A DNA stretch of 64,000 bases from Dryocola clanedunensis subsp. sulfonylureivorans (GCF_016756775.1 NZ_JAERMU010000015.1:1-64000), one strand, 5' to 3'; counted from the stretch's first letter, positions 1 to 8,374 are shown. Notes: generated by a model from the letters alone, not told the origin. Translations and numbers: made by a program.

Positions 1-183
1 AGAGTGAACATATTTTGTCTCCTTTCACCTGAGCCAACACGTCATTCCAGCCTTGTACATACGAAGTCAGAGCTTCTGGTTACCGTTCGGATTTTGAGTG
101 ACGTGAAAGGTGAAACGGAGGGCTTAAGCTACGAAGAAAGATCGGCGTCTTCAGGGCGGATACAAGCTTCCTCCGTTTCGTGT

Positions 184-209
184 AACCGGTAGCTAACCAG
201 CTACCGGTT
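184..209. repeat. perfect 11-bp inverted repeat, 4-nt loop
   Basis: AACCGGTAGCT (184-194) and AGCTACCGGTT (199-209) are exact reverse complements separated by AACC. There is no T tract on either side, so it is not a standard intrinsic terminator. It may protect the 3' end of the TRAP operon mRNA or assist Rho-dependent termination. Confidence 0.6.
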
Positions 210-219
210 CAAGATACAA

Positions 220-247
220 GGGCGGATAAGCGCCAGCGTCATCCGCC
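220..247. repeat. REP-like palindrome
   Basis: GGCGGAT (221-227) and ATCCGCC (241-247) form the arms around AAGCGCCAGCGTC. The same GGCGGATAAGCG/GCGTCATCCGCC element recurs at the 3' ends of pitA, uspA, yhjD and kdgK in this window, which marks it as an enterobacterial REP/BIME element. Confidence 0.7.
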
Positions 248-251
248 GGGT

Positions 252-1538
252 TTAGTTCATCCCCAACGCATGGGGTAGCCACAGCGACACCCACGGGATG
301 TAGGTCACCATCGCCAGCACCACCAGCAGCATGGCGTAGAACGGCAGCATGGCCTTCACCACCACTTCTATTTTCTGCTTGCTGACCGCGCTTGCCACGA
401 ACAGCACCGAACCCACCGGCGGGGTGATTAGCCCGATCCCCAGGTTCACCATCATGATCATCCCGAAATGCACCGGATCGATGCCCAGCGCGTTGGTCAC
501 CGGCAGCAATACCGGCGTCAGGATCAGGATGATTGGTGCCATATCCATCAGCGTACCGATCAACAGCAGCATGACGTTGAGATACATGAGGATCACGTAC
601 TTGTTGTCGGACAGCGACGTGAAGAACTCCGTGATGCGCGCGGGCAGCTGCATGTAGGTCATCACCGCGCCGAAGGCCGCGGCAAAGCCAATCAAAATCA
701 TGACGATCGAGACGGTTTTCACCGTGCGGAACATCAGCTTCGGCAGCTCGTTCCATTTGTAGTCACGGTAGATAAACATGGTGACGAAGAACGCCCAGAC
801 GCAGGCCACCGCCGCCGATTCCGTGGCGGTGAACACGCCGGTCAGAATGCCGCCGAGGATAATCACCACGGTCATCAGGCCCCACAGCGCATCAAAGAAG
901 ATTTTCAGCGCCTGCTTGAAAGGAATGCGATCGCCCTTCGGGTAGCCACGCTTGTGGGCAAAACCCAGGCACATCACCATCAGGCAGGAACCGAGCAACA
1001 ATCCAGGCAGCACACCGGCAATAAACAGCGTGGCGATGGAAACCGTGCCCCCAGCCGCCAGCGAATAAATCACCGAGTTGTGGCTGGGCGGGATAAGTAT
1101 CGCCTGCACCGATCCGCTCGCCGTCACCGCCGCCGCGTATTCCCGCGGATAGCCCTTTTTTTCCATTTCCGGGATCATCACGCTGCCGATGGAGGCGGTA
1201 TCCGCCACCGAAGAGCCTGAAATCGCCCCAAAGAAGGTCGATGCCACAATGTTCACCAGCGACAGGCCACCGCGAATAAACCCGACGAAGATGTAGGCAA
1301 AGTTCACCAGACGGCGGGCAATCCCCCCTTCCGCCATAATTGCCCCTGCCAGAATAAAGAACGGAATCGCCAGCAGCGTGAATTTGTTCACCCCGCTGGT
1401 TATCTGGATCATGATTGCCTCAAGCGGTAAATCAATCCACAGCGCGCCGACCATGGCGCTAAGCCCCACGGCAAAGGCGACGGGCATGCCCACCGCCAGC
1501 AGCACGGCAAGGGTAGCTAATAATATGAATGCATCCAT
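252..1538 (-). CDS. TRAP transporter large permease (DctM family)
   Basis: A 428-residue polytopic inner-membrane protein of the DctM/YiaN family, the transport subunit of a tripartite ATP-independent periplasmic transporter driven by an ion gradient. Hydrophobic segments run through the whole length, with the family-typical GGIARRLVNFAYIFVGFIRG near residue 71 and a glycine/proline-rich C-terminal block (GLITPPVGSVLFV). It is the last gene of the operon SBP (2097-3080), small permease (1556-2065), large permease; 17 bp separate it from the small permease. The SBP signature and a KdgR-like site upstream of the operon point to a uronate substrate, which is an inference. K-12 has no TRAP genes next to tusA, so this is an insertion relative to that strain. 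Confidence 0.93.
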   Translation of the reverse strand: MDAFILLATLAVLLAVGMPVAFAVGLSAMVGALWIDLPLEAIMIQITSGVNKFTLLAIPFFILAGAIMAEGGIARRLVNFAYIFVGFIRGGLSLVNIVASTFFGAISGSSVADTASIGSVMIPEMEKKGYPREYAAAVTASGSVQAILIPPSHNSVIYSLAAGGTVSIATLFIAGVLPGLLLGSCLMVMCLGFAHKRGYPKGDRIPFKQALKIFFDALWGLMTVVIILGGILTGVFTATESAAVACVWAFFVTMFIYRDYKWNELPKLMFRTVKTVSIVMILIGFAAAFGAVMTYMQLPARITEFFTSLSDNKYVILMYLNVMLLLIGTLMDMAPIILILTPVLLPVTNALGIDPVHFGMIMMVNLGIGLITPPVGSVLFVASAVSKQKIEVVVKAMLPFYAMLLVVLAMVTYIPWVSLWLPHALGMN

Positions 1539-1555
1539 TTTGGATCCCCTTGCCG

Positions 1556-2065
1556 TTAACCGTGATTACCCAGCAGTACCACCGGCCGGTTCTCCTGAGA
1601 ACCAAACAGCAATCGCTCGATAACAAATAACATCAGCAGCACCGCGCCAACCGGCAGCGGCAGGTAGGTTTGACCTGATGTCAGAATGGGAAACTCAGCC
1701 ACCGGCTGCTCCCACAAATCTGCACACAGGAAATAGCTGTAATAAAACATCACGCCTGAAATCAACAGCATCAGCAGGTCAACAATACGCGCACAAAACG
1801 TCTGCGCCGCCGCAGGAAGCCGGTCGGTCAGCATGTTTACCGCGATATGAGAACCTGCGCGGTAGCTCACCGCTGCGCCGATAAACGTAAAGGTCACCAT
1901 GCAGATAATCGCCACCGGCTCCGGCCAGGATTCCCCACGGTTGAGCACATAGCGTGAGAAAATCCCAATCGGAATAATGATGGTCATGACAAGCAAGGAG
2001 AAACCGGCGACGACCATCGCCGCCAGGTAGACTTTATCCATCCAGTTTGAGTAGCTTTGGGACAT
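1556..2065 (-). CDS. TRAP transporter small permease (DctQ family)
   Basis: A 169-residue inner-membrane protein with four predicted hydrophobic segments (about residues 13-35, 50-68, 90-107 and 130-150), the normal topology for DctQ. The ESWPEP motif after the first loop is characteristic of the family. It forms the membrane complex with the large permease encoded 17 bp downstream and receives substrate from the periplasmic protein encoded upstream. The start ATG lies 31 bp from the stop of the binding protein, consistent with one transcript. Confidence 0.92.
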   Translation of the reverse strand: MSQSYSNWMDKVYLAAMVVAGFSLLVMTIIIPIGIFSRYVLNRGESWPEPVAIICMVTFTFIGAAVSYRAGSHIAVNMLTDRLPAAAQTFCARIVDLLMLLISGVMFYYSYFLCADLWEQPVAEFPILTSGQTYLPLPVGAVLLMLFVIERLLFGSQENRPVVLLGNHG

Positions 2066-2096
2066 ACGTCCTCCACGAAAGCGTTAGCGGCAGAGG

Positions 2097-3080
2097 TTAC
2101 TGGACGTCAGCAATAGCTTTCATCAGTTCCTGATGCTTGTCGCCGTACTGTTTGCGCACCGGCTCGGTCGCCTTCACAAACCAGGCCTTGTCGATTTCAT
2201 GGAACTGCACGCCGCCCGCTTTCATTTTTTCCAGCGCCTGCTTGTTATAGGCGTTCCACAGCTCACGCTGTTCCATCTGCGCTTCACGAGCGAGCTTGAG
2301 GATTTTCTGCTGGTCGTCAGCGCTCAGCTTGTCCCACTTCACTTTCGAGTAAAGCAGCATTTCCGGGGTGATAAAGTGGCCGCTTAAGGTGTAGTTTTTG
2401 GCGACCGGCATGTAGTTATGGGCGATGAACGTCGGCGGATTGTTTTCCGCGCCGTCGATAACACCGGTCTGCATACCGCTATAAACTTCGCTTACCCCCA
2501 TCGCCACGGAGTTAGCCCCCATGTCCTTCAGCGTGGCCAGCGCAACCGGGCTGCCCTGCACGCGGATTTTCATTCCTTTCAGATCTTCCGGTTTAACCAC
2601 TGGCTTCTTGGTGATGAGGTTGCGTGTGCCGGAGTCCATCCAGCCGAGGAATACCAGGCGGGATTTCGGGTTGGCGGTAAGCTTGTCGCCGATCTGCTTG
2701 CCAAGATCGCCGTCGATCACTTTGTGCATATGATCTTCATCGCGGAAGACGTACGGCAGGGTAAAGACCTCAACGTCGGGCAGAATAGCGGCAACCGGGG
2801 CCATAGAGACGCGAATCATGTCAATGGCGCCCATCTGCGCCTGCTCGATCATCTGCTTTTCATCGCCAAGCACGCCGCTTGGGAAAACCTTAATCTCCAG
2901 CTCGCCGTTGGTCTCTTTTTTCAGTTTTTCGCCCATGTGCTGAACGGCAACCACGTTCGGATACCCTTCCGGGTGGACGTCAGCGGCTTTAATGACTTGC
3001 GCGTAGCCCGCCTGCGCAAAGAGCAGCGTCGCGGTGGACAGGCACAGGCCGGCAAAAGCAGGCAGTAAAGTCTTCTTCAT
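2097..3080 (-). CDS. TRAP transporter periplasmic solute-binding protein (DctP family), probably uronate-specific
   Basis: The 327-residue product has a Sec signal peptide cut after about residue 28 (AGYAQ). The DctP fold is indicated by the carboxylate-binding Arg in MKIRVQGSP (R173), a second Arg in GTRNLI (R153) and the block GAENNPPTFIAHNY near residue 210. From memory, the AENNPPTF/HNYMPVAKNYTLSGH block is common in glucuronate/galacturonate-binding members, so a hexuronate or related keto-acid is the best guess. It is the first gene of the TRAP operon. The KdgR-like palindrome at 3121-3133 lies about 40 bp upstream of its ATG, which fits a pectin/uronate regulon. Confidence 0.92.
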   Translation of the reverse strand: MKKTLLPAFAGLCLSTATLLFAQAGYAQVIKAADVHPEGYPNVVAVQHMGEKLKKETNGELEIKVFPSGVLGDEKQMIEQAQMGAIDMIRVSMAPVAAILPDVEVFTLPYVFRDEDHMHKVIDGDLGKQIGDKLTANPKSRLVFLGWMDSGTRNLITKKPVVKPEDLKGMKIRVQGSPVALATLKDMGANSVAMGVSEVYSGMQTGVIDGAENNPPTFIAHNYMPVAKNYTLSGHFITPEMLLYSKVKWDKLSADDQQKILKLAREAQMEQRELWNAYNKQALEKMKAGGVQFHEIDKAWFVKATEPVRKQYGDKHQELMKAIADVQ

Positions 3081-3120
3081 CTTGTCGCTCCAGCAGATAT
3101 TGATAAGGTAGGTAAGAAGT

Positions 3121-3133
3121 AAAACAATGTTTT
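3121..3133 (-). promoter_or_regulatory. candidate KdgR operator upstream of the TRAP operon
   Basis: AAAAC-AAT-GTTTT is a perfect palindrome whose core AAACAATGTTT agrees with the KdgR consensus half-sites (AAAC N3 GTTT) as I know them. It lies 41 bp upstream of the binding-protein ATG, within the expected promoter. A related palindrome sits upstream of kdgK (55185-55197). The KdgR assignment is inference from motif and context. Confidence 0.5.
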
Positions 3134-3240
3134 AGTTTGACGAATAAAAACTAGACTACGGCGGGAAACGCGGAGGTGAAGCAGTTCACAAAAGCGACAA
3201 TATCTGAAACTGTAGTTCAGGAATGATGCAAAGAAGGTTC

Positions 3241-3264
3241 AAAACCCTGCGCTGGCGCACAGGG
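3241..3264 (-). terminator. probable intrinsic terminator of tusA
   Basis: On the minus strand, CCCTG(TG)CGC CA GCGCAGGG forms a GC-rich hairpin followed by TTTTG. It starts 11 bp after the tusA stop codon. The U tract is short, so efficiency is uncertain. Confidence 0.55.
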
Positions 3265-3274
3265 CTGAAAGAGA

Positions 3275-3520
3275 TTACTGGCCTTTACGCAGCAGATAGC
3301 GATAAGGCAATGATTCAATGTGCTGCGCGAGCAATTCATGCTCCATAAAGCGGCAAAAACCGGGGATATCGCGAGTGGTGGCCGGATCGTCGGCGATAAC
3401 CAGCAGCGTTTCACCCGTCTGCATATTGCGCACGGTTTTGCGCACCATCATTACCGGCTCGGGGCAGCGCAGGCCCAGGGCATCCAGCGTGTGGTCAGGG
3501 TTAGCAAACAAATCGGTCAT
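3275..3520 (-). CDS. tusA: sulfur carrier protein TusA
   Basis: TusA takes persulfide sulfur from IscS and passes it to TusBCD for 2-thiolation of tRNA wobble uridine (mnm5s2U34). The product is 81 residues from ATG at 3520 ([10 protein letters not shown]), exactly the E. coli length. A GTG four codons upstream is also in frame but would extend the protein beyond the conserved start. The active cysteine is C19 in [10 protein letters not shown], and the family block [13 protein letters not shown] is intact. It is divergent from yhhQ as in E. coli. Confidence 0.97.
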   Translation of the reverse strand: MTDLFANPDHTLDALGLRCPEPVMMVRKTVRNMQTGETLLVIADDPATTRDIPGFCRFMEHELLAQHIESLPYRYLLRKGQ

Positions 3521-3708
3521 GGTCTGTCTCACATTTTAAAAACCGCGCTAGTTTACGCCTGGTAAATTCCTGCGCAAGGGACGTTAACGATTGCGCTAAA
3601 ATTAACCATTGCAAAGCGGGGCTAACGCAGTATCATGCCCGCCGTCCAGCTTGCTGGCAGACATTGATTACTGGGTTCCCTCACCCCATTCATTAAAAAG
3701 GCTAAAAA

Positions 3709-4374
3709 ATGACGCAGTTCACTTCTTCTCAGCGCATGAAGGCGCTGTTCTGGCTATCGCTATTCCATTTGCTGGTGATCACCTCCAGCAACTATCTGGT
3801 GCAGCTTCCCGTTTCGGTGTTTGGCTTCCATACAACCTGGGGCGCGTTCAGCTTCCCGTTCATCTTCCTGGCAACCGACCTGACGGTGCGAATTTTCGGC
3901 GCTCCGCTGGCACGCCGCATTATCTTCGCGGTGATGATGCCCGCGCTGATTATCTCCTACGGCATTTCCGCCCTGTTCTATATGGGCAGCTGGCAAGGGT
4001 TTGAAGCGCTGACGCACTTTAACCTGTTCGTTGCCCGCATCGCCGCCGCAAGCTTTATGGCCTACGCGCTGGGTCAGATCCTCGACGTACACGTGTTTAA
4101 CCGCCTGCGCCAGAGCCGCTACTGGTGGCTCGCCCCTACAGCCTCCACGCTGTTTGGTAACGTCAGCGACACGCTCTCCTTCTTTTTCATCGCCTTCTGG
4201 CGCAGCCCGGACGCGTTTATGGCCCAGCACTGGGTGGAAATCGCCGTTGTCGATTATTGCTTTAAGGTCTTCATCAGCATCGTGTTCTTCCTGCCGATGT
4301 ACGGTGTGCTGCTCAATATGCTGATGAAACGTCTGGCGGACAAATCTGAAATGTCATCGTTACAGCCGGGTTGA
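3709..4374 (+). CDS. yhhQ: queuosine precursor transporter YhhQ
   Basis: A 221-residue inner-membrane protein of the DUF165/QPT family with about six hydrophobic segments, near-identical to E. coli YhhQ through blocks such as SNYLVQLPVS, FPFIFLATDLTVR and GNVSDTL. YhhQ imports 7-cyano-7-deazaguanine (preQ0) and related precursors for tRNA queuosine synthesis. AAAAGG lies 7 nt before the ATG. It is followed by dcrB with 73 bp between, which contain a plausible promoter. Confidence 0.95.
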   Translation: MTQFTSSQRMKALFWLSLFHLLVITSSNYLVQLPVSVFGFHTTWGAFSFPFIFLATDLTVRIFGAPLARRIIFAVMMPALIISYGISALFYMGSWQGFEALTHFNLFVARIAAASFMAYALGQILDVHVFNRLRQSRYWWLAPTASTLFGNVSDTLSFFFIAFWRSPDAFMAQHWVEIAVVDYCFKVFISIVFFLPMYGVLLNMLMKRLADKSEMSSLQPG

Positions 4375-4447
4375 CCGAGACTGAATTATCTTGTGCTAAG
4401 ATGCTGATATCGGCCTCAATGGCTTGTTAACATTAAAGGAAGATGTC

Positions 4448-5005
4448 ATGCGTAACCTGGTTAAATATGTTGGTATCGGTCTGCTGGTGCTGGGTCTTGC
4501 CGCTTGCGACAATAACGACAGTAAAACCCCTGCCGAAGGGGCAGCAGCTGAAAGTAATGCCAGCGGCCAACCGGTAAGCCTGTTAGAGGGCAAACTGAGC
4601 TTTGCTCTGCCAGCGGATATGACTGACCAGAGCGGGAAATTGGGCACGCAGACGAACAATATGCATGTCTACTCTGACGCCACCGGTCAGAAAGCGGTGA
4701 TCGTCATTATGGGCGACAGCAGCCCGGATGACCTGGCCGCGCTGGCAAAACGTCTGGAAGAACAACAGCGTGGCCGTGATCCGCAGCTTCAGGTTGTGAC
4801 CAATAAATCCATCGAGATTAAAGGCCATACCCTGCAACAGCTCGACACCGTTATCTCTGCAAAAGGCCAGACCGCTTACTCTTCCGTGATTCTGGGCAAG
4901 GTAGACGAAAAACTGCTGACCATGCAGATCACCCTTCCGGCTGACGATCAGCAGAAAGCGCAGTCCGCCGCAGAGAACATCATCAATACCATCACCATCA
5001 AATAA
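4448..5005 (+). CDS. dcrB: lipoprotein DcrB
   Basis: 185 residues from ATG 4448, preceded by AAAGGAAG; an upstream in-frame TTG at 4424 is not needed. The lipobox LGLAAC puts the lipidated cysteine at C20, followed by Asp-Asn, and the mature part matches E. coli DcrB closely ([32 protein letters not shown]). DcrB is an inner-membrane or periplasmic lipoprotein originally found through phage C1/C6 adsorption. It is now linked to envelope lipoprotein maturation and membrane integrity. An intrinsic terminator follows immediately. Confidence 0.95.
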   Translation: MRNLVKYVGIGLLVLGLAACDNNDSKTPAEGAAAESNASGQPVSLLEGKLSFALPADMTDQSGKLGTQTNNMHVYSDATGQKAVIVIMGDSSPDDLAALAKRLEEQQRGRDPQLQVVTNKSIEIKGHTLQQLDTVISAKGQTAYSSVILGKVDEKLLTMQITLPADDQQKAQSAAENIINTITIK

Positions 5006-5023
5006 GCTTTTGCGGGTGTAGCA

Positions 5024-5058
5024 CGGCCTCCGGTTAACCATCGGGGGCCGTTTTTTTT
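5024..5058 (+). terminator. intrinsic terminator after dcrB
   Basis: CGGCCTCCGG and TCGGGGGCCG form a GC-rich stem (one G-U pair) around TTAACCA, followed directly by eight T residues (5051-5058). It begins 19 bp after the dcrB stop. Confidence 0.88.
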
Positions 5059-5148
5059 GCCTGAAATCAGGAGATTCAGACACCCCCTCTGCGTGGGATA
5101 CAAACGAACCGCTACACTATGAAGATCGATAACAGAAAGGAATCCTCC

Positions 5149-6207
5149 ATGCGCACCCTGCCCACCCCGGAAGCAGATAAAGTCGGGCTACACATCCTCT
5201 TAAAACTCTCTGCCCTGGTGATTATTCTCGCGGGTATTCACGCGGCGGCAGATATCATCGTCCAGCTGCTGCTGGCGCTGTTTTTTGCCATCGTGCTCAA
5301 CCCGCTGGTGACCTGGTTTATTCGCCGAGGGGTGAACCGCCCCCTGGCGATTTCCATCGTTGTTTTCGTGATGCTGATAGTGCTCACCATGCTGGTTGGC
5401 GTGCTGGCAGCGTCGATGAGCGACTTCATGGATATGCTGCCGAAGTACAACAAAGAGCTGACGCAAAAGGTACTGGAGATTGAAAGGATGGTGCCTTTCA
5501 TGCATCTGCGCCTGTCGCCGGAACGCATGCTGCAGCGCATGGACTCGGAGAAAGTGATGGCCTTCGCCACCACGATGATGACGGGCTTTTCCGGCGCAAT
5601 GGCCAGCATCCTGCTGCTGGTGATGACCGTCGTGTTCATGCTTTTTGAAGTGCGCCACGTCCCTTACAAGCTGCGCTTCGCGCTCTCCAATCCGCAAATT
5701 CATATCGCTGGTATGCATCGTGCGCTGAAAGGCGTTACGCACTATCTGGCGCTGAAGACGCTGATTAGCCTTTGGACAGGTGTGATCATCTGGGCCGGGC
5801 TTGCGCTGCTGGACGTGCAGTTTGCGCTGATGTGGGGCGTGCTGGGCTTTCTGCTTAATTACATCCCGAATATTGGTTCCGTCATTTCCGCTATCCCACC
5901 GATGATTCAGGCTTTCCTGTTCAACGGCACCTACGAAATGATCATGGTCGGTGTACTTTTCCTCGTTGTGCACATGGTGCTGGGCAATATCGTGGAGCCG
6001 CGCATGATGGGCCGCGGCCTCGGGATGTCCACCTTCGTGGTGTTTCTCTCGCTGCTGTTCTGGGGCTGGCTGCTCGGCCCGGTGGGCATGCTGCTCTCCG
6101 TGCCGCTCACCAGCGTCTGTAAGATCCTGATGGAAACCACCAAAGGCGGGGCTAAGCTGGCGATTCTGCTCGGCCCTGGGCGGCCCAGGAGCCGCTTACC
6201 GGGTTAA
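5149..6207 (+). CDS. yhhT: AI-2E family transporter YhhT
   Basis: 352 residues from ATG 5149, preceded by AGAAAGGA; an ATG at 5119 in the same frame gives an extra ten residues with no ribosome binding site. The product is a polytopic PerM/AI-2E family protein, with typical LLLALFFAIVLNPLV, GVLGFLLNYIPNIGSVIS and MLLSVPLTSVCKI blocks matching E. coli YhhT. The physiological substrate is not established. In E. coli yhhS precedes yhhT; here dcrB is the direct neighbour, so yhhS is missing. Confidence 0.93.
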   Translation: MRTLPTPEADKVGLHILLKLSALVIILAGIHAAADIIVQLLLALFFAIVLNPLVTWFIRRGVNRPLAISIVVFVMLIVLTMLVGVLAASMSDFMDMLPKYNKELTQKVLEIERMVPFMHLRLSPERMLQRMDSEKVMAFATTMMTGFSGAMASILLLVMTVVFMLFEVRHVPYKLRFALSNPQIHIAGMHRALKGVTHYLALKTLISLWTGVIIWAGLALLDVQFALMWGVLGFLLNYIPNIGSVISAIPPMIQAFLFNGTYEMIMVGVLFLVVHMVLGNIVEPRMMGRGLGMSTFVVFLSLLFWGWLLGPVGMLLSVPLTSVCKILMETTKGGAKLAILLGPGRPRSRLPG

Positions 6208-6225
6208 TCCCCTCGTCCCTCAGGG

Positions 6226-6729
6226 TTACAGGCCCTGGGGGAATGTTTTCGGCAGCTCGCTTGCCGGGCAGGCAATCACGCTTTCATTGTTTTCGCCGCA
6301 GTCCCGCACGAAGGTAATGGTAGCGAATTCATCAATCACCTCAGTTGGGTAAGCCGGGCCAGCCTCGCGCAGCGCGGCCATCTCATCCAGATGCTCGTTC
6401 TGGAAGCAGACGGTTTTTTCAGGGCTGTTGATGACCCAGCGCGGGAAGAAAATGGTGCCGTGGAACAGCCTGTCGGCCAGGTTCACAATCAGGCTCACGT
6501 CGGTCCCCGTCGGCTCGGTCCAGGAAATTTTGTAGACGCTTTCGCCGACGCGAACGATGTACGCAAACTGATCTTTCACCCAGCGGTCTGCCACAATGCC
6601 GCTGTGGATCCGGTAGTCCAGCGTGGTGCCATTCTTCACGTAAATCTCGTAGTTCCAGCCGTTGTCGTAGGTATAGACAAGATGTTTACCAACGAATCCG
6701 CTCAGGTCGTGTTTATCAAATTTGCTCAT
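6226..6729 (-). CDS. padC: phenolic acid decarboxylase
   Basis: PadC/PAD converts p-coumaric, ferulic and caffeic acids to the 4-vinyl phenols and CO2, a cofactor-free detoxification reaction. The product is 167 residues from ATG 6729 (MSKFDKHDLSGFVGKHLVYTYDNGW), the normal family size; an upstream in-frame start adds eleven non-conserved residues. Family blocks include YDNGWNYEIYVKN, YRIHSGIV, GRWVKDQ-like DRWVKDQ and ISWTEPTGTDVSL, which lines the small beta-barrel active site. It is divergent from a LysR gene with 99 bp between, the arrangement known for padA control in Klebsiella. It is absent from this position in K-12. Confidence 0.93.
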   Translation of the reverse strand: MSKFDKHDLSGFVGKHLVYTYDNGWNYEIYVKNGTTLDYRIHSGIVADRWVKDQFAYIVRVGESVYKISWTEPTGTDVSLIVNLADRLFHGTIFFPRWVINSPEKTVCFQNEHLDEMAALREAGPAYPTEVIDEFATITFVRDCGENNESVIACPASELPKTFPQGL

Positions 6730-6772
6730 TTTTGCTCTCCTCTGTTGTGATAAGGAGATCATAGGCCTTCAT

Positions 6773-6825
6773 TTTTTAGATTAATAACGCTATGTTTGCA
6801 TCAAATTCATCAGATTTTTAGATTA
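6773..6825. promoter_or_regulatory. direct repeat in the padC/LysR intergenic region
   Basis: TTTTTAGATTA occurs at 6773-6783 and again at 6815-6825, 42 bp apart start to start, which is close to four helical turns. Both copies lie between the divergent padC and LysR genes, the second just four bases before the LysR ATG. They could be the binding and activation subsites of the LysR regulator. This is inference from position and spacing. Confidence 0.45.
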
Positions 6826-6828
6826 GTC

Positions 6829-7689
6829 ATGCACAAGACAACCCTGGAGCAGTGGGCCCTGCTGGAGAAGGTCGTGGAGCTGGGAAGCTTCGCAAAAGCG
6901 GCACAGGCCACGCACCGCAGCCAGTCATCGGTCAGCTATAACCTGGCTTTGCTGCAGGAAAGATTAGGCGTGGCCTTGCTTCAGGCCGCCGGACGCAAGG
7001 CGATTTTGACGCCTGCGGGGGAATTGCTCCTCGCCCAGGCCAGGCCGCTGCTTAAGGCGTTTGAGCACGTTGAAACCCGCGCCGCGTCGCTGCAAAACGG
7101 GGTAAGAACGCGTCTGGATTTTGTCGTCGACAGCATTTTCCCGCGCGGAAAGCTGTTTGCGATTCTGCGGCAGTTTCAGCAATTGCATCCCCAGACGCAA
7201 GTTCACCTCACTGAAATTCTGGAAAATGACGAAACGGCAATTGCGAAGGCGGATGTGATGGTGCTGACGCGCCGCCAGGACATGACCGGGCGCGGCGAAT
7301 GGCTGATGAACATAGACTTCGTGGCCGTGGCGCATCGCGATCACCCTCTGCACAGCCTGCCCGGCCCCGTCAGCGAGGACGAGCTGGCTCAATACCCGCC
7401 GATTCGTATCACCAACCGGGAAGCAAAGCCGCTACAGGATGAGCCAGTAGAGTCCTGGACCTTTTCCACCATCGAGGCCGCCATTGAGGCCATAGCGTAT
7501 CAAGTCGGCTACGGCTGGCTACCGGAAGAGCGCATCAGCCGCCAGCTCGAAGAAGGCACGCTAAAAATTCTGCAGCTCAGCCACGGCACTCGCCGCGCCA
7601 CGCCGCTGCACCTGGTGGTCAAAAAGGATATCCTTCCTCTTGATGAGCAGGTGCAGACGCTGCTGCGGCTAATCAAAGAGCAGCCATAG
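6829..7689 (+). CDS. LysR family regulator, probable controller of padC
   Basis: 286 residues from ATG 6829; a TTG at 6796 in frame is less likely. The N-terminal winged helix shows the family pattern (LEKVVELGSFAKAAQATHRSQ, then SSVSYNLALLQERLGVALLQ) in residues 7-60, followed by a substrate-binding-like effector domain to the C-terminus. Divergence from padC and the direct repeats between the genes suggest it senses phenolic acids and switches padC on. The ATG overlaps the region of the second repeat, so autoregulation is plausible. Confidence 0.9.
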   Translation: MHKTTLEQWALLEKVVELGSFAKAAQATHRSQSSVSYNLALLQERLGVALLQAAGRKAILTPAGELLLAQARPLLKAFEHVETRAASLQNGVRTRLDFVVDSIFPRGKLFAILRQFQQLHPQTQVHLTEILENDETAIAKADVMVLTRRQDMTGRGEWLMNIDFVAVAHRDHPLHSLPGPVSEDELAQYPPIRITNREAKPLQDEPVESWTFSTIEAAIEAIAYQVGYGWLPEERISRQLEEGTLKILQLSHGTRRATPLHLVVKKDILPLDEQVQTLLRLIKEQP

Positions 7690-7690
7690 A

Positions 7691-8308
7691 TTAAGGTTTA
7701 TTCGCCGCCAGCATCGCCTCGCCAATTGCCGCTTCGCCGCGTTGAATCAGCTGTGTAGCGGCACCGGTCCGATCATCAACGCTTTCATTTTGTCCCAGCT
7801 TCATTATCCCTTTCAGCTCCGCCACCTCGATTTCAATCCCCACTACGGCTTTTAGCAGGGCGTCGATGTAGTCCTCTGGCGCATCCGACATCTGCCAGGG
7901 CTTCTGCATACCTGCTTCATGCTCTGCCGTCAGACGTGCCAGCAGGCCGCGCATATAGCGCTCATCGCCATGGACGACCAGCCGCCCGCGAGCGTGTACG
8001 GCCTGGTAGTTCCACGTCGGGACCTGGCGGTGATCCTCATGCTTGCTGGGATACCATTCCGGGGAGATATAACCCTGCGGGCCGTGAAAAATGACCAGCA
8101 CGTTTTCATGCCCGCCAATATTGCGCCAGACGGGGTTACCGCGGGCAACGTGAGCATGCAGCGACCCAGTTTCATCCAGGTGAAAAGGCAGATGATAAGC
8201 ATCCGGCCCCTGCGCGTTTTGTATAACCAAAGTTCCCAAAGGATGGGCCGCTATAAAGGCATTCAGGATTTCAGGGCTGGATTCCTGAAAAGGACGTGGT
8301 ACGTACAT
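7691..8308 (-). CDS. PaiB-like FMN-binding negative regulator
   Basis: 205 residues from ATG 8308, with GGAGTCA as ribosome binding site; the longer frame to 8338 is not supported. It begins MYVPRPFQESSPEIL and carries the PaiB/FMN-split-barrel pattern: HPLGTLVI, HLPFHLD, HVARGNPVWR, SPEWYPSKHEDHRQVPTWNYQAVH and the C-terminal IEVAELKGIMKLGQN. In Bacillus PaiB is a negative regulator of sporulation and protease genes. In proteobacteria such proteins are often next to MocR regulators, as here, and their own function is unclear. The PTWNY motif probably contacts flavin. Confidence 0.88.
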   Translation of the reverse strand: MYVPRPFQESSPEILNAFIAAHPLGTLVIQNAQGPDAYHLPFHLDETGSLHAHVARGNPVWRNIGGHENVLVIFHGPQGYISPEWYPSKHEDHRQVPTWNYQAVHARGRLVVHGDERYMRGLLARLTAEHEAGMQKPWQMSDAPEDYIDALLKAVVGIEIEVAELKGIMKLGQNESVDDRTGAATQLIQRGEAAIGEAMLAANKP

Positions 8309-8354
8309 GACTGACTCCAGTAACGCTAACAGAAGCATTACTCTACGCCCTAAG

Positions 8355-8374
8355 TGGTTTACTCTGTAGAACCA
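8355..8374. promoter_or_regulatory. inverted repeat between the PaiB-like and MocR genes
   Basis: TGGTT (8355-8359) and AACCA (8370-8374) are inverted with a 10-bp spacer, midway between two divergent starts (8308 and 8404). It is a candidate operator for the MocR regulator. The arms are short, so confidence is low. Confidence 0.3.

Larger units (their letters stand above)
1..251. other. non-coding left edge, downstream of the TRAP operon
   Basis: No supportable gene is seen. The stretch lies 3' of the TRAP large permease and contains a perfect 11-bp inverted repeat (184-209) and a REP-like palindrome (220-247), both listed separately. An open frame across 4-192 has no recognisable protein features and runs into the hairpin, so it is not called. 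Confidence 0.5.

Noticed and set aside
4-192. open frame at the left edge
   Set aside because: No ribosome binding site, odd composition, ends in the hairpin; no protein family pattern.
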